Of a stretch of DNA of 64,000 bases, positions 10,843 to 23,700 are shown one piece after another. The stretch's first letter is position 1. The number at the start of each line of letters is the position of its first letter. Source of the DNA: Medicago truncatula (lineage: Eukaryota; Streptophyta; Magnoliopsida; Fabales; Fabaceae). The notes beneath the pieces are model-generated. The model was not told the DNA's origin. It saw nothing but the letters and a program-made list of their open reading frames with translations, and did no database searches. Both the position numbers and the translations under genes were made by a program. The stretch is from assembly GCF_003473485.1 (NCBI RefSeq), contig NC_053049.1, positions 11,532,001 to 11,596,000 of the forward strand. The letters run 5' to 3'.

Positions 10843-12653
10843 TTACATTTGAGACTTAATCCCAGCAAAATCTCTAACAGTATAACCAACCTTTTCAAAT
10901 CTTCCTCTTTGATTATTCTCTCTAAACTTCAAATAATCTGAACACACAAAAGGATCATACATCCTCTTATTTCCATCTCCAACAACTTCATTTGGTGCCA
11001 AAATCACTTTCTCATCCTCAAAACACCAAAAGAAAGCCAAAGAAAATCTATCAACAGGTTGTTTCAAAACAACTCTATGTTCAGAAGACCTTAACTTATC
11101 ATTACTCCAAGCTTGCATCATATCACCAATATTTACCACTAATGACCCTTCAGAAGGACTTATATCAATCCATTTTCCTTCATGTGTTTTCACTTGAAGT
11201 CCTCCAATTTCATCTTGGTATAAGATAGTAATGCAGCTCATGTCAGTGTGCATTCCAAGTCCTTCAACTTGATCTTCCAAATCCAAAATTTCTGGTGATG
11301 TATAGTTGTTTATTCTTAAGTAACCTTGACATTTTTTGAATTCTGAATCATAAAATAGCTTCTCAAATCCTTCTCCTAAGCTCATTAACACAAGCTTTAA
11401 AATTCTTTCTGATAAATCTGCCATCTTGCTACAATAGTTCTCTAGTGTCTCACTGTTGAAAACATATAAAAAGAAAAACAAATTATGCATTTTTTATTAA
11501 ACAAAAGATTAAAAAAACTAGAGTGTGGTTGGATAAACAGCTTAATTAAGCACTTATAGTATAAGTGCTTGTTCATAAGTTATTTTCACAACAAAAGATA
11601 AAGTAAAGTCAAAGTTTTTTTATATGAGCTATTTTCATACGCTATCTTGAAGAGCTTATGAAAGTAAGCTGAACACAGCTTATGAACATGTTCCAAGCTG
11701 GTCCTATTTGGATAAACAACTTAATTATAAATGCTTATCATATAAGTGCTTTTGTATATGTTATTTTCATAACAAAAGATAACATAAAGTCAAACTTTTT
11801 TCATATAAACTATTTTCATAAGCTATCTTGAAGAGCTTATGAAAATAAGCTGAAAGCAGCTTATGAGCTACTTAATTAAGTACTTATAGCATAAGCTCTT
11901 ATTATATAAGTGCTCATGTATAAGCTATTATTTCTATATAAAAATAAAAAAAAATCAAACTGTTTTATATAAGCTATTTTCATAAGCTATCCCAGAAAGC
12001 TTATGGACATAATCTAAAAACAGTTTATACACGTATTATAAGTTGTTTCCATAAACTCTTTGAAGCAGTCTCGGAAGTACTTATGTCAGCAAATAAATTC
12101 AAATAAGTCAAGTCAAACAGGCTTTCTGTCTCCATAAACTCTCTCAACTCGAGTAGTCTCACAAGTTCTTATGCCAATATATGTAAACACAAATAAGTCT
12201 TTCCATGCAAACTCTAAGCTCTAAAACATACGAAATCGAAAAACAGTTCTGATTAAAAGGACTAATGTAAAAGGATAACAAAATTCTTAAACATTACCTG
12301 AATTTTGAATTCTGTTTTTCAAAGAAAACATCTTCAGAATTCTTAGCAGATGCATAAAAGTTAGGTCCATCAACTCTTAGGCTTTCAAAGAATGGAGAAG
12401 CAATGAAATGAGGTGTATAAGATTTTATAGAAGAGAAAGGACCAAGTTTAAGTTTAGTATCAGAAGGAAGATTAAATATGTATTTAGATAATAAATGAAG
12501 CTGGCAACAAAGATCTTTAGAGATATCATGATTAATTATATGGAAAAATCCCCAATCTTTGCATGCTTTAGAAAGAGTTGTTAAAGAAGATGGTTTTAAT
12601 GGTTCAGAAATGTCTATAATAGGAAGATCAACATAAGGATATGAATTGGACAT
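10843..12653 (-). CDS. 2-oxoglutarate/Fe(II)-dependent dioxygenase, two exons
   Basis: Exons 12653-12298 and 11452-10843 join in phase to give 321 residues. ATG 12653 (MSNSYPYVDLPIIDIS) is chosen because the family's N-terminal LPIIDIS block follows directly; an upstream in-frame start at 12704 would add a hydrophobic stretch not typical of the family. The N-terminal DIOX_N domain includes ACKDWGFFHIINH. The C-terminal jelly-roll carries the iron ligands H187 and D189 (GMHTDM) and H244 (SSEHRVV), with the 2-oxoglutarate-binding R254-x-S256 (RFS). This is a soluble oxidase of the large plant group that includes gibberellin 20-oxidase-like and auxin/flavonoid oxidases. The GA-20-oxidase LPWKET motif is absent, so the substrate is unknown. 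All catalytic residues are present. Confidence 0.85.
11530..12130. repeat. ataagct-rich repeat in dioxygenase intron, about three units
   Basis: The single intron contains related blocks beginning ggataaacagcttaattaag near 11531, ggataaacaacttaatta near 11710 and a third near 11864, a spacing of about 155-180 bp. Each has alternating cttatagcataagct words and gaagagcttatgaaa. The left edge gtggttggataaac and right edge caaacaggc resemble the ends of a common legume noncoding repeat. No coding capacity. Confidence 0.6.
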
Positions 12654-14635
12654 TATTATGTTTAGGATGAGAAAAAAAGTTATATGGTGGTATATTGTTA
12701 CCAAAGTTTTGTGCTATTTAATGTATAAAAGTTTGGTCAGAAGCTTGGAGTTGAAGAATGATGAATATAATAAGAAACAGTTTAGAAGTGCCAACAAAGA
12801 TATGTAACATAAAATCAAACTAACTTGTTAGGTGCTTTTGCTTAGAGTCAATAGGTTTATAAAATGAATTATTATTGTGGAAATTAATCATTGGTTTAAA
12901 CTGAATGATGGATTGGTGGGCTAACTGGAGTCTATATGATCATGATTTATTAAAAAAATGTTTCTATAAAAATAATCAACAGGTGTAGAATAAATATACA
13001 AATTATGTTGCTTAAAGTGCATATACTAGTTTACCATGTGAAACACCAATTTAGTTTATTAATTATAGGTTTTAGGCAAAAAAATAATTGGTTTCCCACA
13101 AATTTCTTCCACTATAGTACAGTAGAGGTAATGTTATCTGAGGAGTGTCACACAATAAATGTAGGTACCTCTTTCAGCCGAGATTCGAATATTGTATCTC
13201 CATATTATAGAAGTCTAGTCCCTTCTGTTAGACTCAACCTTCGTTGGTGATGTTCAATAATTTAGTCCATAAAATTAATAATATTTTAAAAATACTCCAT
13301 CACATTAGTCTTTGATCTCTGAAATTGTCATAGAGGGACTAATGTGACTCAAAATGTCTCACCTTCATTACCTAAGAGAGTTCTTCACTTCTAATATGAG
13401 AGGCAGAAACTAATCAAAGATGACTAGATTGATTAATTCACAATAAATATATGTTTTTTATATAGTTTCATTTTCATTTGACCAGCTACTTGATATTATT
13501 AATAAATGTAAGACAGTCTGGTAATAAGCAAGCATCCCAACCACGATGACTTTGTATATATAAATTCCGTTATGCATGGATCACACTTTCTTTTTAAAAA
13601 ATGTTTGACTAAATATTTGGTCAATAACTTGTATCTAGATGTTGGAGCCTTATAAGTCGAAGCAATTAAGTTCACAAAGTATAAACAATATTAACACATT
13701 TATTTATAATCTTTTTATTTGTCAAATTGAAATGTGAATACATTAGTGCATTCACATGAACAACATAATTATTTCATTTATATTAAGTTCACAAAGTATA
13801 AACAATAAAAACAGTTTAACTACTATAGCTTCTAAAACAAGAAAAGAATGAGACAAAATGATGTGTAAGGTGGTCATGTTATGATTGACCTAAGAATAAT
13901 ATGGTTATTAGAATCTCTTATCAAACAAAAGAAAGACACAAAATCTAAGCACTAGATTGCAGTGGGATTATGATGATTGCATTGTATCTCATTTATATTC
14001 AAAAAGGTGCTTTAAGATTTGATCTTCTTGTTACTGACTCGTTACCTATTGATTTGTCCCTTTTGGATCCAATCAAATACTTCCAGCAAACCACATCTAC
14101 TTAACCAAAGTCAATTTGGGACAAAGTGACAAACCTATTTAAGATTGTCTCAATTGCAAATCTTTCTGGTGACGCACACTTTTGCTCATCAAATTAAGTG
14201 AGTCTTGTATATTTTGTCTCATATTTGCAATACTTTAAGGTTTTGATACAAAAGTTATAAACATACAAATTAGTATCAGAATTTGGATAATCATTTTCAA
14301 TTAAAATAAGTTAATGATTTTTCACTTGCAGAATAAGTACTTATAAGTCTTCAAAATAAGTACTTAATGTCACACCAAACAGAAGCTGATATTTAAAAAT
14401 TAATAGTTGTCTTCAAAATTCTATTCATATTTCTCTTTCTATAATATTTCCTAAGAAGTTTAATCCAAATAGGCTCTAAATTACAATATTCACATGGTAG
14501 CAAAGCTAAAATGAGCATCGCAATAAAATATCATACTAAACTAAATGGGTGCTTAATGTAAATCAATGAATTTTCACCCTTGACCCAAAACTAGGAGCAA
14601 ATAATGCTCCATGAAGCTTGATATAAAGAAATAAT
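12654..14635. other. intergenic
   Basis: This is the dioxygenase promoter side (12654 onward) and the downstream side of the lipase. A B-box-like gagattcgaat occurs near 13180 in a possible decayed SINE. No convincing protein-coding gene is visible. Confidence 0.4.
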
Positions 14636-17600
14636 TTAAGGAGGTGTCTTCTTGAACACCATATGACCTGTGTCGTCCACGTCAAACATGCGTCCGACAA
14701 ATTCATTCCAACTTTCTGATCGTTTGTTATGAGACAAGGAAGAGTCTTTGCCACTAGATCTTCCAGAATCTTCCTCAGCATCAATTTCATGAAATGTTCC
14801 ATATGAGGAAGGTGAGTATGCTTGAGGAATATCCAAAGCAACTGCCCTCCGAAGGGCTGCACGGTACTCTTCGCTGTGTTCGCGAGCTAGAGATTCTTGC
14901 CTCACCATCTTTTGCGCTGCCGGAATCTCCATATGCCGATCTTTCTCTAGCATTAACTGAAGCAAAAAATATAATATTTTAGAAATACCATATATCAAAT
15001 AATTACAATTAAAGCCTTGAGGTAGAATGAATTCAACTTACAAAAACAATTTTAGAAATCACATAATAGAATTATTCTATCTACAGAAACAAGAGCTGTT
15101 ATTTGACAACAATTTAGACGGTTAACACGGCTTAAATACATGGTTAATCATGTTCAATGGATAGTTCGGTGATATAACAGGGTGCCACAACTCATTACCA
15201 TCAACAGAACACAGTTAACCATGATTTTGAACATCATTAACCACGATTTTCAGGTGTAAATTTGAACACAAACTGTGGTTAATTGATAACTTGTATATTT
15301 GGACATCTGCAAAATCGTGGTTAATTATGTTCAGTGAAATGTTAATGAATTGTGAAAGCTTGTTTTATTCATTAACCATTCAGTGAACATATTAACTATA
15401 TATTTGAACTGCATTAACCATCTAAATTATTGTTGAAATATTTTGTCAAAAACTGGAATGCATTTACAAAACTCAGCTTGGTATCCATATTCTGATACAG
15501 CAAAGAGTGAATGATCTTCCTTATTTTCCAACAAATATTTGTTTGAATTTATGATCGCTCACAGAACACAAGCCAGAGTTTCAAAATGAATTAAGCAAAA
15601 GTTACTGAGAACTGTATGCCATGTCTACTGTTTTGGTAGAAACTCTGCTAATACTGAAAGAAGCTAATAGCTTACATCAAGAGCCCGTCGAGATTCCTTC
15701 TCAATCCAAAGGATGGCATGGTCAGAAGTTGCATTGCAAGAAAGAACTATATGATCAAACCTCCCATCAACAGGTACTGCTGTCCTAACAATGGGTGGAA
15801 ATCTTCCTAACCTGCAATCAGGAGGCTAAACCAAAATTATTGCTGCATACAGATAATATTTGACACATCGAAATCAATAACTTGGTAAATTTAAGTACAT
15901 ATGCATAAAAATTAACATATTTATGCATCAAACCATAATTTAGTGAGGTATACTTCAATTTAAGCAAAACAACCAATGACCGAAGTCTTTTCTCGCAAGG
16001 AGGTAATGACATCATGTTGTTCTATTATGTACAATGTTATAGATAACAGATTATATTATATACAACGAACAAAGGCAAACCTATACAACTTATCTGTGGA
16101 CCCATCTTTATTTTTACTAAACATTTCTCCTAATTATGAAGCATTGACACTTCAAATTGAAGACATATCCCATGTCTGACACGTACAGTTGTCTGACAAG
16201 ACATTGACACATGTGGTTACATTCAATTACTTCAGTTTTCCAAATTATTTTTTGTGTTGATGTGTTAATGTTCGTGTCGTGTCCATGTTTCATAATTGGC
16301 ACTCCCCACAAACTGATTGGGTTTGGAACAACCAGTATTTGAAATCATAAAAATTTTAATACCAACTTGAGAAGGAAAAAAATCACAGGCTTCACAAGTG
16401 ACCAAAGCTTTTAAAAAAGAAAAAAAAAAATTGATTTGTCTACAGCTGTGTAAACCTTTCAGCAAAAATCTTATGAATGAGAATGTTTACTGAATGCTTC
16501 CTGAACAGAATTAATAGGATAAAATCAACTCCCTTTGATCAAATTCATCAATGTTCCTCCACAATTAGTTGGCTCTTCTTATCTTCGACCATGATTAGAA
16601 AGTTACAAAGTATAATAGCTTTTTATGTTAAAATTTGTGATTTTGGATTACACAATGACCACAAGGACTATCAGAAGATCGTCCTTGTTCAAGGACTATC
16701 AGAAGATCGTCCTTGTTAGTTCAGTAAGGCGTCATATGGTGCAAGATAAATAGATGCACAGTGAAACTTTGTTAAGAGAGCACCATACTGTACCTGAAGG
16801 GCTTTCGCTCGACAATGTGATAGAGACGACCAGGTGCATACAGACGCCTTGGGTCTCTAAGTTTCTTCTCTTCCAGTGTGCATGTATCCTTTAAGCACAT
16901 GAGACACAATAAACAAGGCCAACTGCCAAGAAAGGAAAACAACCACTGTAGCTCATAAAGCTGGATTTTACTAATCCAATGCATAACCATGAAAGAAATA
17001 ACAATGTTTGGAGCTCATCCTAATGGCAAAAGCTGAATTTAAATAATCCAATGAAAAATTGAAAAATCTTATTTCCTGTGGTTAGAATTGAGAACTCATC
17101 ATACTGTCCACAACATGTCGGCTAAGTGATAAGAGCTTAACCTGGTAACCTCAAGGGGACATAGCTCAAATTCTCAAATCTCCTTCGAGACACTTGTAAA
17201 ATGACCATTAATGTCACTTTAATTAAAATAAAATAAAAACTATGAACCCGTCATACCACACTCCATTCAACAAATCCTAAAATCTGTGAAGGTTTTAGGC
17301 ATTCACCAGGAAATACCATATTAACCAGTTGGAATCAGACGCAAATTAATGAATAATGGAACTAATTTTTCACCAAGACAACTGTTCAGGTGATAATATG
17401 ATAAATAGGTATATAAAAAATACACTCAGTAGGTAAGAATGTTAAAAAAGTAAGTAGTGACTGATAGAGGATTAGATGCGTCATTAAGGACAAACTTCTA
17501 AGAGCTTAAAGCTGTTAAGTTTAGGCCTTATGACTTCTGTCTCTGACATCACCCTGTCAAGTACAATCCCTTTTGGATTTGAAGCATGAACTAAGTGTAG

Positions 17601-19029
17601 GCCCATTATATTTTTCAACTGAACTTAGTTTAATTACGCTTAAGGGTGTTGCAGCCTAATACCTACGGTGGCTGATACAGAATCCGCCATGCCATAAGGC
17701 CATGGAGCCACGAGCCATCATGCGACAGTTTGATAACGCACAATTTGAATGAATAGTTTTAAATTATTCCATGACAATGCACACACACTTGAATCTCTAA
17801 ACAATGTTGCCTCTCTGCTCAGATGGCTTGGTAAAATTAAGTGTTGATGTCTTCGGCATTAATTCATACAATAAAACTGAACTGAAGTCAGAAAATTATC
17901 TTACCACAAAAGTGACTTGTAGACGCTTTCCAGAGCAGTGGTTGTCCGGGGTAAAAAATCGTCCTGCTTAGGAAGAGAAAACAAGTATAGAAGATTAGTG
18001 CACAAAACTAATAAATTGATAGATAAGAAATCAGGAAGGTCCCTCTCTTTTATGGTTAGGTTCTACATATGATCTCTTCTATAAAAATAACAAATTAATA
18101 ACAGAATAGATGTCAGAGATGAAAGAATGATTGTGATATAAATTCCAATTCCCAAAAGCAGGTGTTCATTTATTGTTTGAAATATTTCAAAGCAATATAT
18201 GTGATCACTTTGTACATGTCTTGATCAACTTTCACAAATAATGGTATCCTTTTATAACATGTCAGTGTTGAGCAAATCAATCAAGCTATAGTACTAAGTT
18301 TATAATAACAAAAGGAAACTATCCGACCTGTAGTACGATAGAATTGATCACATCCGCGTATCTTACAGCCAAATTGAGAGACATACATCGGGCAGGAGCA
18401 ATGGAGTAGCATTTTACCCTGTCTCTCTGTATCCCCAATTTGTCGCGATTATGAAGCGCTATCATTGTCAATAACGCCACCACCCCAGCACCAAGTGAAT
18501 GTCCAATAAACGTCAACATGTAAGTTGGATTTTCCGCTATTAACTTCCTCAGAACCTCCCATTCCGCATCAAAAACCCAATCCGCTGCCTTCAATAACCC
18601 ATTATGAACATATCCACCATGAAATTCCGTTTGTCCAAGCTTGTTATCAAGCAAAACGATGTAATCACTTTCCTTTGCTAAATTGAGTCCACTAACAGCC
18701 AGTATAATTTCCGAGCGATCATGATCAAGGTATATCATGTACGGAGTAACACAACGTTGGTTATCCCCGTAATCCTTCCGCAAGACAATCCAATCAGGAT
18801 TAATGCCATAACCACCTTCGGGAGCCCACTGAGGGTTACGAATATCATCTTCGTAAACAGCTAAGATTGTGCGACAAATTCGTGGTATAGGCTCAAACTC
18901 TTCTGCAGTAGCTAGGCCCCAATTTTCACTCTCGTAGCCTGCAGTGTATAGACATTTTTTCCAAGCCCAACGAGTACAACCCAGACAATAAACACACTCA
19001 AGTATAGGAAGCCCACAGATAAATGACAT
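14636..19029 (-). CDS. class 3 lipase / mono-diacylglycerol lipase family (calmodulin-binding heat-shock protein type), five exons
   Basis: Exons: 19029-18328, 17963-17905, 16922-16794, 15811-15676, 14956-14636, all GT-AG and phase-consistent (1347 nt, 448 residues). It starts MSFICGLPILECVYC, the conserved N-terminal (Lipase3_N-type) segment of this plant family, and matches my memory of Arabidopsis At3g14075 and At4g16070. The nucleophile elbow is GHSLG (S178). Likely catalytic Asp is D235 or D236 (QDDFLPR) and likely His is H289 (GRLYHIV). It hydrolyses an acyl ester; di/monoacylglycerol substrates are family inference. A Cys-rich hydrophobic stretch (CLLCLMCLKDTC) may bind membrane. The C-terminal part (EEYRAALRRAVALDI onward) is charged and Ser-rich. 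The gene looks intact. A further 5' UTR intron upstream of 19029 is possible but not placed. Confidence 0.9.
16662..16717. repeat. perfect 28-bp tandem duplication in lipase intron
   Basis: Units 16662-16689 and 16690-16717 are identical. Each unit is itself a short inverted repeat (aaggac ... gtcctt), so each can form a small stem-loop. Confidence 0.95.
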
Positions 19030-19250
19030 CAATGCCTACACTTCAATTCAATCATGTTGACAAATGTTCCAGACCAAAATAACAGTTCAGACACTAGGAT
19101 TGGATTTGGATCAGGTAATAACCCGTATTGTCAACAGTGAATCGCGGAAAATAACAGTTTGTTCAAATTCCACTATGCTAGAGTGCTATAATGCTACTAT
19201 AGCCACTATTTGACAAAGCCTATAATATTTTAATAGGAATGACTAGATCA

Positions 19251-19411
19251 GTTTTTTTCTTCCGGGCTCAAGGACCGACTAATCTGAGGAATCAATCCCA
19301 CCGTCCACTAGCAGGGTCCAATCAAAGTCAATTGAAGTCAGAGCAAAGCCCTGTATGACTGGCCAATACAGGAATTATTAATTATTAGCACCGGAAGATT
19401 CGAACCTAATA
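19251..19411 (-). mobile_element. tRNA-derived SINE, family 3, minus orientation
   Basis: A poly-T start (19252-19258) is followed by cttccgggctcaaggaccga and ggtccaatc. The far end carries, on the minus strand, a B-box-like ggttcgaatc. Flanks actagatca (19242-19250) and actagagca (19412-19420) are a near-perfect 9-bp duplication. The 3' motif (gattagtcggtcc on the minus strand) is one I know from legume SINE-type repeats. It lies upstream of the lipase start. Confidence 0.6.
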
Positions 19412-19420
19412 ACTAGAGCA

Positions 19421-20113
19421 AAATTAAAGCATAGAAAGTGAGCAAAAAAGTATTATATGTAACAAAGATGGTGCCAATGAACAAAACTAAGGAGTTGAAT
19501 AGAGAAAGTATAAAAATCTAAACTTTAAGGTGAATTAGAGAGCCTGAAGAGTTTTGTAAGAGACCCAGTTGGTAAAATTTAGGAAAATTGAAGAAATTGA
19601 GTTTGAAGGTTCAGCAGAGAGAGAGAGAGTTAGGCGAGACTAACATACCAGATAGTCAAGGGCATCGATGGGGTTGGTTTTCAGAATGTACTGTTAGGAA
19701 TCATAAATATTCCATTCCATTCCATTTATACAGTTGTAACTTGAAAGTTATGTTTGGTTTTTTTTTTTTATTTTACTATTTGAGTTTGGTTTTTAGTTGA
19801 GAAAAAATGATTACGATTAAAATTGAGTTTAAAGTAAAATGATTTATTTTTTAATATATTTAAGTAAAAGTGAGTTAAACAATAATTTGAATATAATTGC
19901 TATATTTTATAAAGCATAATCAATTTTAAAAACAAAAGCAATTATACTTTATAAAAATCAAAAACATTCTTTAAAAAGAAAATCAAACACGTTAAAATCA
20001 ATTCTTGAGTCAATTTTGACTCCTATAAAAATTAAATCAAGCATACAATTAGATTACTAAAAAAATTACTTAGCACAAATTTAATTATAACTTTTTGCAC
20101 GTGTTTAATTCTA
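19421..20113. other. intergenic, lipase upstream
   Basis: Contains a GA-rich run (agagagagagag near 19617-19630) and AT-rich DNA with no supportable gene. Part may be lipase 5' UTR or promoter. Confidence 0.4.
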
Positions 20114-20130
20114 ATTAATGTATTTACAAA

Positions 20131-20250
20131 CCCACTTGGGTTGACTAATGGTATTAACTTTGAATTTATGAGTGTTCTCCTGCTTGAAATTTCAAGTTCG
20201 ATTCTCTCCAGTGTCAGATTATGTAAGTTAATTTAGCTTTTAAAAAAAAT
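20131..20250 (+). mobile_element. tRNA-derived SINE, family 2, plus orientation, with duplicated 3' end
   Basis: It begins cccacttgggttgactaatg, has a B-box-like agttcgattct (20197-20207) and ends in an A run. Flanks attaatgtatttacaa and attaacatgtttacaa look like a diverged target duplication. The 3' end plus flank (20227-20275) is then repeated at 20279-20333. Confidence 0.7.
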
Positions 20251-20734
20251 TAACATGTTTACAATATTTTATTTAGGTGGGTTAATTTAACTTCTTCAAA
20301 AAAATATTAACATGTTTACAATATTTTATTTAATAAATTATGTTGCAGCTTTTTTTATGCTTTTACCTGCTAATTAAATATTTGAAATTAATCATAATTT
20401 TAATCTAATAATAATTTTAATTAGATAATTTTTTAATGAAGCAATTTTATCATGAACATGTAAAATATAAATTATTTGATCTATATCGAAAATTTATTTT
20501 GAATAGTTCAAATTGACAACTTAAGGGTATATAATAATATTCTCAAGATACTTCAGGAAAAAAAAACTGAGGAAAACAAATAATATTTAATAATTGTCAA
20601 AAAAGTAACACTTTTTACAATACATGTCAAAAGTACGACACACTTTTTATTTGATGTAAATTTTTTTTTGAAGAATTTAATGAAAATATCCAGCAGCTCA
20701 TTTTCTTTTTTCTTTTTTTTTGATAAGAAGAAAC

Positions 20735-23700
20735 TTATTGCATTTCATTCAAAATAATAGTAGAGATACAAGATGGAATCCTAATATGAATATGGAAACT
20801 AGCATGACGCAAAGCCACTCTAGCGAAGCTATGAGCGACTTCGTTGGCTTGTCTCCGAATGAACCTAACATCAGAGGTTACTAAATCAAAAGCTAACAGA
20901 CGTCTACAATCATTAATAACTGCGCTAAAATTAGAGACGCCACTAGTACTACCATAAAGACTGTCTACCACAATTTTGGAGTCAAGCTCAAAGTCCACAA
21001 TACCTAGTTGCAGATCACGAACCCAGTGCATTGCTGATAACAAACCCAAAGCCTCACCCAAATCGACAGCGGAGTCATCCATTCAGTCTTGGCTAAAACA
21101 AAACGACCTTCTTCATCTCGAATGCAAACACCAATACCAACCCGATTCCGAGCTTGAGAAAAGGACGCATCAACATTACAAGTAAACCTACCGGGACTTG
21201 GTTTAATCCACTTCAAATCATTCGGGGTGGAAGGATTTTGAGGGCTAGGATGCCGAATATTCTGAGCATTCCTCCAGCTAGTAAGAAGAGAACCTGCACG
21301 AGCACAAATATCTTGAGCTGTATCAGTGATGTTGTTCCATACCTTATTGTTTCGATGCTTCCAAATACTCCAAAGGGTCACACTGAAGATTTGCTTTTGC
21401 TGCTGATCCAGGTGTTGTAGGATAGCAAACACATTGGTTGGAAAACTGACATTAATATCAAAGACAGCCATCAAAGGGCTCCATAAGCCAATACGTTGCC
21501 AACAAAGCATACTTTTACTACACATAAAGAACAAATGGTTGCTATCCTCTCCGAAATCATCACACACTGCACACCTGTCAGTACACTGAACTCCTTTAGA
21601 TTGCAAACGAATTCTCGTGGGCAAGCAATTGCGGCAAGCTCGCCAAAGAAAATTCTTAACTTTCGGGGGCAGTTTTAAACTCCAGATACAATTCCAATTA
21701 CCCAGTACACGGTGTTGAACAATTGCCATATCATGATTCAGAATATCTTTATAAGCACTTTTAACTGAATAATTACCATCCCTTTCAAAATTCCAAACAG
21801 GCATATCATGAGTTACTGAAGGAAGCAACGGAGTGTTAAAAATGTTTATGGCAGTACTAGAGTCAAAGAAAGTATTAATGAGCTCCATATTCCACTGTTT
21901 CTGGGGTGTAATCAACAAGTCAGAAACAGTGATGGAAGGCCACTCCAATTGATGATGAGTTGAAGGTAAAATTCGTGCAACATTACTGATCCAGGGATGA
22001 TCTCAAACTGGTATGTGTTCACCTGTACCTATACTCCACTGAAAACCACGCCGAATCACATCTTTAGCACTCCAAATACTACGCCAAACATAACTAGGAT
22101 TATGGCCAATGCTTGCTCCAAAATAGTCACTTCGAGGAAAATATTTAGCTTTGAGTAAACGAGTGATTAGAGACTCTGGAGAAGAAACCAACTTCCAAGC
22201 CTGCTTACCAACCATAGCCATATTAAAGGCCTTAAGGCCCTTAACTCTCATACCTCCATATACCTTTGGAACTGAAAGCCGCTCCCAAGATAGCCAGTGT
22301 AATCCTCGAGAATTTGCTGAATTATGACCCCACCAGAAGGAATTTAACATTTTTTCTATCTCATTTATGAGGGAACCCGGAAGAAGGAAAATACTCATCA
22401 CATAGGAAGGAATAGATTGCAAAACAGACTTAATGAGAACCTCCCTACCAGCCTGCGAGAGACATCTACTACTCCAGGAGTTTATTTTACTACAGATGCG
22501 ATCCTTAATAAATTTAAAAGTTGCATGTTTGCTGCGGCCAATCATAGAAGGTAGACCAAGATATTTACCTGTACCCAACACTTGACGAACACCGAGAGTA
22601 GTAGCAATGAGATTCTTCAAATCATCTGGAGTATTGCGGCTACAAAATAATTCCGACTTTTGGAGATTAATGGCTTGCCCCGAAGCTTCTTCATAAGTAG
22701 TCAAAATATTTTTCATACAGACAGCCTCACTCTCACAGGCTCTAAAGAAGAGAAAACAATCGTCTGCAAAGAGAAGGTGAGAAACAACTGGTGCATTTGT
22801 GCAAATCGAAGTACCTCTAATATTATTGCAACGTTCGGCTTCACGAATAAGGGAAGAGAGACCTTCAGCATAAATGATAAATAAATAAGGTGAGAGAGGA
22901 TCCCCTTGACGGAGTCCGCGTCCTGGCACAATAGGACCCACTGAAGCTCCATTAACCAAAACCGAGTAATCAACCATCTCAACACAAAGCATAATCCAAC
23001 TAACCCATCGAGATGAAAAACCCATTTGAATCATGATTTCTCGTAGGTAATCCCAATCTAATCTGTCATATGCTTTACTAATGTCCAACTTAAGTGCAAC
23101 ATCTCCACTCTTACCTTTTGCCTTAGCCTTCATATAGTGAACAATTTCAATAGCCACCATTGCATTGTCTAAGATAGATCGACCTGGGACAAAAGCTGAC
23201 TGATTAATAGAGATACATTTATCTAGTACCTGTTTGAGCCTGTTAGCAAGCACTTTGGCTACAATTTTGTATACAACATTGCAGAGAGCAATAGGTCGCC
23301 AATCCTTCATTGAATTCTGAGAATCACCTTTAGGAATAAGAGTAATATTAGTAGAATTGACATGTGGTGGGAAAGCACCACTAGCTAGCCAATGACAACC
23401 TGCCTGATAGACTTCATGACCACAAGTATCCCAAAAATGTTGATAGAAACCTGGATTAAAACCATCTGGACCTGGACATTTATCTGCTTGCATGGAGAAA
23501 GCCGCCTGTTTGAATTCTTCTAAGGTGAAATTCGCAGTCAACATATCATTATCATCTTCGGTGATTGAAGTTGGAACCAAATTAATGACACTTGCACGCG
23601 AGCTTGGTGATTTTTTAAAGAGATGCATGAAATAATCACGTGCAATGTGCTTCAGACCATCTTCAGTTCGACATTCAATACCATTATCATCCTCAAGATG

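Noticed and set aside
17110-17240. Another tRNA-like SINE (gtcggctaagtgataag ... agctcaaattc)
   Set aside because: Box-like words and an A-rich tail are suggestive, but there is no target duplication or second copy in the window, so support is too weak to list.
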